From Fimenecus sp045578245 (GTDB lineage: Bacteria; Bacillota; Clostridia; Oscillospirales; Acutalibacteraceae): DNA of 38,338 bases. The notes below the pieces were generated by a model. The model was given only the letters and a program-made list of their open reading frames with translations. It did not search any database and had not been told where the DNA came from. This document shows positions 15,601 to 23,293 of this stretch, in pieces. A program made the position numbers and the translations under genes. Position 1 is the first letter of the stretch; each line of letters starts with the position of its first letter. The stretch spans positions 1-38,338 of the forward strand of contig JAZNJX010000044.1 of NCBI GenBank assembly GCA_045578245.1, in the 5' to 3' direction.

Positions 15601-18126
15601 CACAGAAAGTCAAGCGTAACAGACCACTCATACGATATCGTTATTAAATCTGTTACTTCTGATGCAGCATTAAATACTGTTAATTTTACTGTAGTATCTT
15701 CTCAAAAAGATGATAATGGTAATCCATATCTCGCACCATATGAATCTGCTGAAATTAAGGTTGGCGGTAAATATAATGCTGAAGAAGCTATAACAGTAAC
15801 AATTGGTTACGACTATATTGGTAAAGATGGTAAGGCTATCGGTGGTACACAGTACACAACAGTTTCATTCTTACTTTCTAACCAGTATGAGGACGCTAAT
15901 CTTTCAACATGTTGGGCAGAAGACCATGATAAAGATTACACAGGTCTTACTGACGTTAAGGGTTATGTCTTCACAGAAGACCTTTATAAGACAGTAACTG
16001 AATACACAGCTGAAATTCACTATGTAGGATCATCATTATCCAACCCAGATAAGAATTTCAACCATTGTCAGCCTGAAGGTTCTTCCCCAAAAGACTGTGA
16101 TGGTAACCCTACAGTAACAGACCAAAGTAAGTGGTCAAATCCAACAGCTCCTGCATCAAATTACTTTGAACATATTACAGCTACTAAAGCAAATCCTGGT
16201 GAATGGGCTTCAACACTTTCTAAGGATGGCACATCTTCTACAACAGCTCATCTTTACAAAGCAAAGAGTGGTGTAACAGAAAATACAGAATTTGCTTATG
16301 GCGCATATGACATGGGTGAACTCGGCGTTAAGTACGGTGGCGACACTAAGGTTATTGTAGTTGACTTCATCTACTATAATGACTACGGCGTATATGATGT
16401 TTACACAGATAACAAAAACAATGGTTACAATGCTAACCAGGGCGTTGCAGAAGCAACTTACGAAGCTTACAGAACAGCATGGAATAAGATTGTTTACCTT
16501 GCAACTTACCCAATGATGACAACATCAAGAAGCGCAGCTAACTGGGAAGGTGTTACATCTTCAGGTACAGCTCAAACAGACTATGTTGCAGCTATCATGC
16601 CTCAGATTGAACCAGCTATCAAAGCTTTCGAAGAAGCTAAGAAGGATTATGAAGCTGCTCTTGCAAGCTCAGCTGGCTCATCTGACACAAATCTTCCAGA
16701 TTATATTCAGGCTCTTGAAGCAGAAATCGACAACGATTTCGTAAATGGTAAGGAAATTAACTTCCAGGACTACAACTTCTATGAATACTTCAACTACAAC
16801 GATGTTAAGGAAGCAGCTGAAAATATGTATCGCACATTCCTTGCTCCAGAAGTAATGGATCAGTACTACATTCTTAACTCAGGTATCCGTGAAGAAGAAC
16901 TTGATGACGTTATTGCAGCAGAATCTAACCCATTCGTTGCAGATGGTATTTCAGCTTCAAGATTGGAAAATGACGCTGACGCAATCGCAGAATCACAGAG
17001 ACTTCATGATGAATGGCAGATGCCATTGACATCTAAACTTCTTGTTGAAGACATGACATCTCGTCTTGCATACTACAAGCAGTTCCTTGAATCAAATGCA
17101 GAGCCAAAGAATGCAGAAGGAAAAGCAATGCATCTCTACTTCCTCAACCAGGAAATCGCTCACATTAAGGCTCAGGGTCTTGTTGAAGACGACTACACAG
17201 CAGCTTCTTGGGCAAACTTCGCTGAAAAGCTTGAAGTTGCTGAAAAAGTAGCAGCTGGTAACGACCCAGAAGGCTTCCAAGACTACAACTCAAGAATTTA
17301 TGATGTTAAGTACAACCTTATGGTTGCTTACAAGAACCTTCTTGCTAAGGAATCTTCTCTCATTGAAGCAGGTGGTATAGCAGACCTTCTTGTAAACATC
17401 GATACAGCAGAAGAAATCTTCGCTTCTCTTGAAGCAGGCGACGGCGTATGGGCTCTTTCAGAAGAATATGAAGGCGAAGCAGATGCAGCTTATGCACAGC
17501 TTATCTCAGCTCTTGGTTACTACTATGTAGGTGAAGACGGAAATACATGGAATCTCTATGCTGACTCAGCATATGAATACCGTGATAACGACCGTCCAGA
17601 CAACCAGAACAACCAGGCTAAGGTAAACGCTTCTAACGCAGCTCTCGAAGCAGCTATCGCAAACTTCGTAGGCGGAGAAACAGCAGAACCTGTTCTTAGT
17701 GGTATTGGAACAGGTGTTGTTGACACTGTAAATAAGTATGTTTACGGTGTAGTAGCTGGTACTGATGACAAAAGTTTTGATGGATCATTCTTCAAAGTTG
17801 AAAATGGTACATTTGAAATGGTTGCTAACGAAGCTGGCTATAAAAATGGTACAGGTGCAAAACTTATTGTTAAGAATGAAGATGGCGTAGAGATGGAAAC
17901 ATATACACTCATTATCTTCGGTGATGTTGACGGTGACGCAGCCGTAACAGCTCAGGACTATCTTGCTGTTATTGATGCAACAACAGGTATTGCATTGGAT
18001 ACAGCACCTGCATTTGCTGCAGACGTAGACGCTGATGCTGGTGTGACAGCTCAGGACTACCTTGCAATTATTGATGCAACAACAGGTATTGCACTGGATG
18101 TAAATCCATATGCTAGCGCTGCTTAA
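12646..18126 (+). CDS. Giant exported dockerin-containing protein
   Basis: An 1826-residue secreted protein with a signal peptide (KKLLSVVLAVVLALSALS). The large N-terminal part matches no domain I know. A beta-rich stretch lies near 970-1090. From about 1300 to 1590 it is mostly helical, including a FIVAR-like repeat (YTAASWANFAEKLEVAEKV, near 1517). An Ig-like module (near 1685-1758, ending ETYTLIIFGD) leads into a type I dockerin with two calcium loops, DVDGDAAVTAQD at 1760 and DVDADAGVTAQD at 1793. Dockerins bind cohesins, so the protein should attach to a partner. The frame is open 10 codons upstream, but ATAGGAGG lies directly before ATG 12646, fixing the start. It has no recognisable catalytic domain or LPXTG anchor. 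Confidence 0.85.
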   Translation: MNKMKKLLSVVLAVVLALSALSIMGSAAKTAYKTVDELTALDAYSPYGQVTRLSIEERTSIVFDALDNLLAKANINMGELFSFASLSVTIDLTSIDRLCYSLDTIKDTFTNTLASIAMAIVNLGILESLEPDSWQTGMSRDATANFTILSEILELLSSNTTLVGKVFTDGLDLGIISLGDMSAIEDIIMNLPGMIKGLVYPMIERWDDPVSIIKELDKSIAGASDAYSVEVIANWRVQKLFSDNMSITTIKYDANGNMTSEHKEQWLATATGSAVPTATDDSPRCYYQFSSTTPGSVMTVYHIVDAKEAEALAKTPDEINGSPAAYTYFKEKQTFVMSQEVEGSETYVWKATDDWGNTWALKWYNDDSQLLPGITGNDIDLTKMSLAELLYKFVPVVFKNMAPVVLNGSVKKILADFLGASFNYVGQVGDDAVNALPDASNAFFTQEQGEYLWEWSDYAVINGNHYYRFEDQIFAGDISQKNNYFDIINWDYEITGNFMDEFVPENGGSTSDTLLMNLNNFIVKVAKTALKESAATVDAISGFEATWECPNLDDLKGGNDKLVGTIKAIAQAVIGLAPQHVFGSDYATNERCYVELMLDENNDTVLTGIAAHLVNMLMPSMSLPGKSDLVESGAKVGAILAAVIREFAAYLAPEYNFDALIYTDFGTTSSDNVKSFLTGKDAGYWLDVCLTMGINVGFEYLRAFADMGEGTDEWNAFVSYSGYGVDGKTYTAGTTQAALNAEWEGMLDYILDWALTTDKEWCWAMGNLVDVTWNGTAQTIDLSTAQDPWKKLDAVLNGLLPVDEILNVTATDCETELEQLLRYNLILALVELRWDDLADMLKVPEGFVRNTNVLDQLAAKLKGIVNFLFKKIGNKNNDFALIPSAITDFDTLANQANLVTMVKSLVGALYNAGVTDGGCRTLFPFLNFLLGWKTDPQEIKDPEIWTDFRDGNDYAFQYNVAAGGAIDSETTKIKILNNSSGMLETHRKSSVTDHSYDIVIKSVTSDAALNTVNFTVVSSQKDDNGNPYLAPYESAEIKVGGKYNAEEAITVTIGYDYIGKDGKAIGGTQYTTVSFLLSNQYEDANLSTCWAEDHDKDYTGLTDVKGYVFTEDLYKTVTEYTAEIHYVGSSLSNPDKNFNHCQPEGSSPKDCDGNPTVTDQSKWSNPTAPASNYFEHITATKANPGEWASTLSKDGTSSTTAHLYKAKSGVTENTEFAYGAYDMGELGVKYGGDTKVIVVDFIYYNDYGVYDVYTDNKNNGYNANQGVAEATYEAYRTAWNKIVYLATYPMMTTSRSAANWEGVTSSGTAQTDYVAAIMPQIEPAIKAFEEAKKDYEAALASSAGSSDTNLPDYIQALEAEIDNDFVNGKEINFQDYNFYEYFNYNDVKEAAENMYRTFLAPEVMDQYYILNSGIREEELDDVIAAESNPFVADGISASRLENDADAIAESQRLHDEWQMPLTSKLLVEDMTSRLAYYKQFLESNAEPKNAEGKAMHLYFLNQEIAHIKAQGLVEDDYTAASWANFAEKLEVAEKVAAGNDPEGFQDYNSRIYDVKYNLMVAYKNLLAKESSLIEAGGIADLLVNIDTAEEIFASLEAGDGVWALSEEYEGEADAAYAQLISALGYYYVGEDGNTWNLYADSAYEYRDNDRPDNQNNQAKVNASNAALEAAIANFVGGETAEPVLSGIGTGVVDTVNKYVYGVVAGTDDKSFDGSFFKVENGTFEMVANEAGYKNGTGAKLIVKNEDGVEMETYTLIIFGDVDGDAAVTAQDYLAVIDATTGIALDTAPAFAADVDADAGVTAQDYLAIIDATTGIALDVNPYASAA

Positions 18127-18143
18127 TTAAGTTCGAATTTTTA

Positions 18144-18177
18144 GGAAGAGTTAGTGTGGTAAAATGCTAACTCTTCC
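18144..18177 (+). other. Intergenic hairpin without T tail
   Basis: GGAAGAGTTAG (18144-18154) is perfectly complementary to 18167-18177, with a 12-base loop. It is followed by GCAAAAAAAG, not a T run. It may protect the 3' end of the dockerin message or reduce expression of the next gene rather than terminate transcription. Confidence 0.65.
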
Positions 18178-18228
18178 GCAAAAAAAGTTATTTTATTATT
18201 AATAATTTAATATTGGAGGAAAAACGAA

Positions 18229-19602
18229 ATGAGAATTTCTAAAAAAATTCTTAGCGTTGTTTTAGCTGTACTGATGCTTGTAAGCATTTGCTTAGTGCCT
18301 TCAGTTGCTGCTTCACCACTTGATGGAAATGAAGATTCAGCAAAGATTAATGTTAAGTATGAAGTTGAACAGATTAATACTGCTTACGACGGATTACTTG
18401 TAACTGAAGGAAAAGACATTTATGCTGTTTCAATTTATGCAAAAGCTCAGTATGGTATCAACGTTGTTCAGGTACCACTTTATTATGATGCTGACCTTTT
18501 CGCTCCTATCATGTGGGCTGATGATGCTCCAGTAGATAATGGTGCATTAGGTTATGATGGTTGGTATGCTGATAATGGTGAAGACCTTATTTACGACTAT
18601 AGTAAAGGTGATGCTTGGTCAGATACTTCTTGGTATAGATCAAATGGCAGTGCAGCGTCATCAACCGGTAATGCAAGATTCATCGGTCTTGGTCGTAGCG
18701 AAGCTGCTGTTATCAAACTTGAAGCTGCTTACGTTGAATCATCAAACGAAGCAAAATACGATGCTTATACAACAGTTCCAGACGACAATTTTGATGGTTA
18801 TATGTACTTCCAGTTCATTAACAAGACAAGTAAGACAGCTTACTGTAATGCTATCGAAAATGTTGTTGTAAATGATTATGTTAGACTTGCTACATTCTAC
18901 TTCATGAGACAGGAAGGCGTTTCAGAGGAAGATTGTCTTGGTGCACAGTTTGGTTGGTGTGAAGGCGGTAACTGGCTTACACAGACTGACTGGGATACAT
19001 CTGGCAAACCTTCATACTTCGCATCAACATACAAGCAGGGTGTTCCTGGTGTTCAGTATGTTTCAAACGCAGTAGTTGAAGAACCATTCCCATCACCATC
19101 AATCGTTAACCCACTTAAGGGTCAGATTCGTTTCAACAAAGACGCTGATGGTAATTTCGCAAGCTTCGATGTTCGTGCTATGGCTGTAATTTCTAAGGCA
19201 GATTTCGAGTCAAAATTTGCTGAAGGTGAAGCTGCAGAAGCACCTGGCGTAATTAAAGATATCGGTTTCGTATTTGCAGCTGGAAGCAAAGTATCAAAAA
19301 TGACATACGAAAATGTTAAGAAGGTTGTTGAAGGTGACGAAACAGTTGAAGGCTATGCAATAAAACCAGTTAATTTCATCAGTACAAGTATTGACAGCCC
19401 TAACTATGTATTCACATGTGTGGTTACAGGTATGACTGCAGTGGACTATGAAGATTCACTTTTAGCTGTTGCTTATATCGCATATGCAGACGCAGATGGT
19501 AATCCAGTTTACTGCTACTATCCAGCAGTTCAGAAAGTTTCTTACAGTGGTTTGATTGACGAGTATTATGACGATATATTTGGCGAAGCATTCACCAAAT
19601 AA
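18229..19602 (+). CDS. Exported protein, possible cohesin-like domain
   Basis: A 457-residue secreted protein with a signal peptide much like that of the dockerin protein before it (KKILSVVLAVLMLVS), probably cleaved after VAA near residue 28. No family is certain. The first half has DIYAVSIYAKAQYGINVVQ followed by VPLYYDADLF, and later VRLATFYFM, which recalls the strand pattern of cohesin and related beta-sandwich modules (GI..Q..L.YD..L). The second half (from about residue 295) looks like another beta-rich domain. There is no dockerin, LPXTG or transmembrane anchor. It starts 102 bases after the dockerin gene with GGAGG in front and no terminator between, so co-expression is likely. A cohesin assignment is inference only. 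Confidence 0.6.
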   Translation: MRISKKILSVVLAVLMLVSICLVPSVAASPLDGNEDSAKINVKYEVEQINTAYDGLLVTEGKDIYAVSIYAKAQYGINVVQVPLYYDADLFAPIMWADDAPVDNGALGYDGWYADNGEDLIYDYSKGDAWSDTSWYRSNGSAASSTGNARFIGLGRSEAAVIKLEAAYVESSNEAKYDAYTTVPDDNFDGYMYFQFINKTSKTAYCNAIENVVVNDYVRLATFYFMRQEGVSEEDCLGAQFGWCEGGNWLTQTDWDTSGKPSYFASTYKQGVPGVQYVSNAVVEEPFPSPSIVNPLKGQIRFNKDADGNFASFDVRAMAVISKADFESKFAEGEAAEAPGVIKDIGFVFAAGSKVSKMTYENVKKVVEGDETVEGYAIKPVNFISTSIDSPNYVFTCVVTGMTAVDYEDSLLAVAYIAYADADGNPVYCYYPAVQKVSYSGLIDEYYDDIFGEAFTK

Positions 19603-19655
19603 TCTGAATAATTGTTAAAATCAAATCTATATAAATGAAAGGAGCTTAATGAGCT

Positions 19656-19769
19656 ATGATACGTGAATATTTAACACCAGATTTCGACGTAACAGTTTAC
19701 GAAATCGAAGATGTAATTACACTCTCAGTCATCGAAGGTGACGGAGACGGTGAGGGCTGGCAGGGCTAA
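19656..19769 (+). CDS. Small peptide of 37 residues
   Basis: ATG 19656 opens a 37-codon frame that starts MIREYLTPDFDVTVYEIEDV and ends GDGDGEGWQG, preceded by AAAGGAG 11 bases upstream and followed within 36 bases by a strong terminator. Composition is acidic with a Gly/Asp/Trp tail and a hydrophobic-polar alternation before it. It has no signal peptide or membrane span. I recall similar short clostridial ORFs with a Y..P.F.V...E.EDVI..S pattern, none with a known function. The layout (conserved-looking first part, Gly-rich tail) resembles a peptide precursor, but no modification enzyme is nearby. It could be the last gene of the dockerin operon. Confidence 0.6.
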   Translation: MIREYLTPDFDVTVYEIEDVITLSVIEGDGDGEGWQG

Positions 19770-19804
19770 TCCTTGCTGACCAACAATAAAGAATAATCTT
19801 TTCC

Positions 19805-19832
19805 CCCGAGGATACCCCTCGGGGGTTTTGTT
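19805..19832 (+). terminator. Strong terminator closing the dockerin locus
   Basis: CCCCCGAGG (19805-19813) pairs with CCTCGGGGG (19819-19827), then TTTTGTTT follows. This is among the most GC-rich stems in the window. Confidence 0.95.
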
Positions 19833-19858
19833 TATAAAGAAGAAAAAAGATATAAAAA

Positions 19859-19887
19859 AGGGCGTTGTGTTCGTCTGAACACAACGC
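19859..19887 (-). terminator. Terminator of the minus-strand phosphatase operon
   Basis: GCGTTGTGTTC (19862-19872) is perfectly complementary to 19877-19887 with a four-base loop. Read on the minus strand it is followed by CCC and a T-rich run, so it ends transcripts arriving from the gene at 19911-20633. The two convergent units thus have back-to-back terminators. Confidence 0.85.
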
Positions 19888-19910
19888 TTAATTTGTTTTA
19901 GGTGTAAATT

Positions 19911-20633
19911 TTATAATATATCAATATCATCTATAACCTTTTGTGGATTTTTGACTAAACAACGATGAATATCTGATGCGGAGATAAACCCGGTTATATC
20001 TTCAAGCTTTTCACTGAGTCTTGTGTGACGATAGACTGGGTCATGAGCATCACTTGCAATAAACTGCGCATATCCATTTTCGATAAAGTCAATAGCCATA
20101 TCCTGAGGCTCCGGACCGTTTCTTCCTCTTAAACTATCAATATTTACTTGCATGAGGATAGGTCGGTCAAGAATTGCATCAATAAGAGCATAGTCCTGAT
20201 GCAAAACAACATATCTTTCGGGATGAGCAAGGATTGGAGTGTATCCCCTATCGATTAATTCGTCAAACCATAACAATACGTTATCTGTTCTGAATGGCCC
20301 GAGAGGCATTTCACAAAGTAGATATCTTGAATGGTTTATGGTAAGGTCGTCTAAATTATCTGCCCCAAAAATTTTATTGGAGAGAAAAACCTCTGCTCCA
20401 GAATATAAATTTATTTTAATGTCATCGTCAAGTAATGAGTCTTTAAGACTCTTAATTCGATTATTACGTTCATCAATAAATGCAGGTAAAACATTAAAGT
20501 CAAAAAAGTGCGGAGTAAGAACTAATGAGTCACAACCGTTTTCATAAGCGTCACGACACATTTCGATTGACTCAGTAATATTACGAGAACCATCATCTAT
20601 TCCGTAGAGAACATGTGTATGAATATCTATCAC
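19911..20633 (-). CDS. PHP-type protein tyrosine phosphatase (CpsB/YwqE family)
   Basis: A 240-residue metal-dependent phosphatase of the PHP superfamily. The start MIDIHTHVLYGIDDGS has the His5-x-His7 metal pair, LTPHFF follows near residue 40, LAHPER lies in the middle, and ASDAHDP near the C-terminus supplies the last metal ligands. Family members dephosphorylate bacterial tyrosine kinases that control capsule and exopolysaccharide synthesis. No kinase or polysaccharide gene lies in this window, so the partner is unknown. The start is GTG with AAAGGAG in front. It begins two bases after the stop of the membrane protein gene upstream, so the pair is translationally coupled. Confidence 0.85.
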   Translation of the reverse strand: MIDIHTHVLYGIDDGSRNITESIEMCRDAYENGCDSLVLTPHFFDFNVLPAFIDERNNRIKSLKDSLLDDDIKINLYSGAEVFLSNKIFGADNLDDLTINHSRYLLCEMPLGPFRTDNVLLWFDELIDRGYTPILAHPERYVVLHQDYALIDAILDRPILMQVNIDSLRGRNGPEPQDMAIDFIENGYAQFIASDAHDPVYRHTRLSEKLEDITGFISASDIHRCLVKNPQKVIDDIDIL

Positions 20634-20635
20634 TT

Positions 20636-21784
20636 TTATTCATCTCCTTTTTCAGCAGATTCATTGTAATGTAAAATATGAATAATTCCCTCATCATTCA
20701 AAAGTTTAAGCATAACTATTGTGAGAGGAAGAATGAAAATACCTATAACACCAAAAATTTGTGAGCCGACAAACATTGAAGTAATTGTAAGGAATGCAGG
20801 GATTCCAAGCTGTGTTGCAACAAGTTTTGGCTCGATAATTTGACGGATAACCGTTATACAGATATATATTACAAAAAGACCGATAGCAAGTGGTATATTT
20901 CCTGAAAAAAGATTATATACTGCCCAAGGAATAACTATTGTGCCAGTACCTAAAACAGGAACAATGTCAACAATCGCTGTAATACCAGCTATAATGAATA
21001 TATATCCGCCAGTGTAAATACCGAGAAGCTTCAATACGAATAATCCAATACAGAGTTCTGTGAAAGTAACACTGATAATCAACGCATATGCTTTTGCGTA
21101 TTTGCCTAAAGATGGAAGCAACAATTTTTTTGCACGAACAATTTTTTCTCGTGTCTCTTCACGGAAAAGCCCTAAAACTAATTTTTTAAATGTGTCAAAA
21201 TCAGCAGTGATAAAGCAACTCGTAATAATTGTTATAACAACTGCAACGAGAGTTGTTGGGATTTGCTTTGCGGTATTCCAAACACCCAAAAGAGGTGTTG
21301 AAAGGAAAGAAAAATCTATATCTGGAACAGAAAGTGATGGTTTTTCAGACATAAGCGTCTGGATTTTTTCATGAATAAAATGGATTGCAGGTGTTGATAC
21401 TTTTTCGGGAAGAATTGACACGAAGCTTACAATCAATTTTTCGATTTCTGAAATGAATGTTGGTAAATCTTCGAATCTTATTACCAGATACTGAATAAAT
21501 CCTTTAAGTTCAGAGAATAACCATATAACAAGAAGTGCAATTACAGAAAACAAAGCAACGAAAGAGATAAGAACTGTAATTGCAGAGACAATCCCCTTTT
21601 TCAGGTGCGTTTTTTCGGAGATAAAGTTAACAGGTTTCTGCAAAATAAATGCAACAATTATCGCAAGGATAATCGGCAATATTGCTCCGAAGACATATTT
21701 GAAAAACAAGTAAAAAAGAGCAAGCACTACTGCAATATATGCAATATTTATTATAAAATTTTTCTTTTTTTCAATTCCTGTCAT
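20636..21784 (-). CDS. AI-2E family transporter (YtvI-like membrane protein)
   Basis: A 382-residue polytopic membrane protein with about seven or eight hydrophobic segments: two near the N-terminus, one at about residues 60-90, and several in the C-terminal half, where the family-type pattern GGYIFIIAGITAIVDIVPVLG and the later GVIGIFILPL occur. The family includes transporters proposed to export autoinducer-2 or small ions, but the substrate of most members is unknown and I assign none. The ATG has GGAG upstream. The gene is first in a two-gene minus-strand operon with the PHP phosphatase and has its own TTGATA-17-TATTAT promoter. Confidence 0.85.
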   Translation of the reverse strand: MTGIEKKKNFIINIAYIAVVLALFYLFFKYVFGAILPIILAIIVAFILQKPVNFISEKTHLKKGIVSAITVLISFVALFSVIALLVIWLFSELKGFIQYLVIRFEDLPTFISEIEKLIVSFVSILPEKVSTPAIHFIHEKIQTLMSEKPSLSVPDIDFSFLSTPLLGVWNTAKQIPTTLVAVVITIITSCFITADFDTFKKLVLGLFREETREKIVRAKKLLLPSLGKYAKAYALIISVTFTELCIGLFVLKLLGIYTGGYIFIIAGITAIVDIVPVLGTGTIVIPWAVYNLFSGNIPLAIGLFVIYICITVIRQIIEPKLVATQLGIPAFLTITSMFVGSQIFGVIGIFILPLTIVMLKLLNDEGIIHILHYNESAEKGDE

Positions 21785-21818
21785 AAATGATTCTCCAAAT
21801 CAAAACATATATACTAAT

Positions 21819-21847
21819 ATAATAAACCATTTTGCTCCAAGTATCAA
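21819..21847 (-). promoter_or_regulatory. Promoter of the AI-2E/PHP operon
   Basis: On the minus strand TTGATA (21847-21842) and TATTAT (21824-21819) are 17 bases apart, about 35 bases before the start codon of the membrane protein. Confidence 0.7.
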
Positions 21848-21938
21848 TGAAAAATTGCATTTTATGTAAATTTTTCTAAAAATTTATTAAAAATTTTCGC
21901 AAATATATATCATATTACCCCTTTATTATATTGAAAAT

Positions 21939-21970
21939 TTGTGATAGAATATTCGAAAGTATATTATAAT
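21939..21970 (+). promoter_or_regulatory. Possible promoter of hom
   Basis: TTGTGA (21939-21944) is followed after 17 bases by TATTAT (21962-21967), overlapping TATAAT at 21965-21970. The region is so AT-rich that chance matches are likely. Confidence 0.35.
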
Positions 21971-22026
21971 GCTTGATTATAACCTTTTTTACATAATCAC
22001 ATAAAAAGCAAGGACGTGAATTCTTA

Positions 22027-23265
22027 ATGTATGTTGCAGTAATGGGCTACGGTACTGTTGGTTCAGGCGTTGTTGAAGTGCTTACAAAAAACCATGACAG
22101 TATTGTAAAAAGAAGCACACAGAAAGAAATGGAAGTTAAATATATTCTCGATTTGAGAGATTTCCCGGGAGACCCTCACGAGGATAAAATGATAAAGGAT
22201 TTTAACATTATTCTTAATGACGATGATGTTAAAGTTGTTGTTGAAACAATGGGTGGACTCCACCCTGCTTACGAGTTTGTTTCTTCTTGCCTTAAAGCAG
22301 GTAAGAGTGTTGTAACATCAAACAAAGAGCTCGTTGCAGCAAAAGGTTGTGAGCTTTTACAGTTTGCAGCAGAAAACAATGTGAATTTCTTGTTCGAGGC
22401 ATCTGTTGGTGGTGGTATTCCAATTATCCGTCCTATTTCACAGTGCCTTGCAGCAAACGAAATCGACGAAATCGCGGGTATTCTTAACGGTACGACAAAC
22501 TTTATTCTTACAATGATGATTGAAAAGAATATGAGTTTTGAAGATGCTTTAAAACTTGCTCAGGATAATGTGTATGCTGAAAAAGACCCAACTGCTGACG
22601 TTGAAGGTCACGATGCTTGCAGAAAAATTTGTATTCTTGCATCTCTTTGCTTTGGCAAACATGTTTATCCTGATTCAGTTTATACAGAGGGAATTACAAA
22701 AATCACTCTTGATGACGTTGCATATATAGGTGCATTCGGTGGCGTGATTAAACTTCTTGGTCGTGCAAAGAGAATGGAAGACGGTAAGATTTTTGCAATC
22801 GTTTCTCCTGCAATCGTAATGGACGGAAGTCAATTGGCATCTGTTAATGATGTTTTCAATGCAATTCTTGTTCGTGGCGACGCAACAGGTGATGTTGTTT
22901 TCTATGGCAAGGGTGCAGGTAAACTTCCTACAGCTTCTGCTGTTGTAGCTGACGTTATTGACTGTGCAAGAAATATGGACAGAAAGAAACCAATCGGCTG
23001 GAGTGAAGCGGAAGAAAACTACGTTGTTGACTACAAGTCAGCGGTTAATCCTCTTTACATCCGTGCTGAAGTTACAGACAAGGCAAACGCGTTACAGGAT
23101 GTTGTTGCTACAATCGGCAAGGTTCAGGTTCTTGAGTTTGCAGGCTGCAAGTCAAATGAGCTTGCTTTTGTAACATCTGCTATGTCAGAGGGTGAACTTA
23201 CAGAAAAGCTTAACAGCATTTCTTCAATTAGCATAAAATCTCTTATAAGAGTTACTGATTATTAA
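22027..23265 (+). CDS. hom: Homoserine dehydrogenase
   Basis: A 412-residue NAD(P)-dependent enzyme reducing aspartate semialdehyde to homoserine, the branch point to threonine and methionine. The nucleotide-binding motif GYGTVGSG is at residues 7-14. EASVGGGIPIIRPI, GILNGTTNFILT and ADVEGHDACRK mark the catalytic domain. The C-terminal region from about residue 340 (VNPLYIRAEVTDKANAL) is an ACT domain for feedback control, probably by threonine. It starts a plus-strand run with lysC directly downstream. Neither gene has a visible lysine riboswitch or T-box in front. Confidence 0.95.
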   Translation: MYVAVMGYGTVGSGVVEVLTKNHDSIVKRSTQKEMEVKYILDLRDFPGDPHEDKMIKDFNIILNDDDVKVVVETMGGLHPAYEFVSSCLKAGKSVVTSNKELVAAKGCELLQFAAENNVNFLFEASVGGGIPIIRPISQCLAANEIDEIAGILNGTTNFILTMMIEKNMSFEDALKLAQDNVYAEKDPTADVEGHDACRKICILASLCFGKHVYPDSVYTEGITKITLDDVAYIGAFGGVIKLLGRAKRMEDGKIFAIVSPAIVMDGSQLASVNDVFNAILVRGDATGDVVFYGKGAGKLPTASAVVADVIDCARNMDRKKPIGWSEAEENYVVDYKSAVNPLYIRAEVTDKANALQDVVATIGKVQVLEFAGCKSNELAFVTSAMSEGELTEKLNSISSISIKSLIRVTDY

Positions 23266-23293
23266 TAGTATTTATTCCATTTAGGAGGCATAT

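Noticed and set aside
13802..17280. Many 60-90 codon frames inside the dockerin gene on both strands
   Set aside because: They are shadows of a single long, compositionally consistent coding frame with proper start and signal peptide.
21465..21485. tRNA-like TTCGAATC stretch
   Set aside because: It is within the membrane protein coding sequence and no acceptor or anticodon stem can be built around it.
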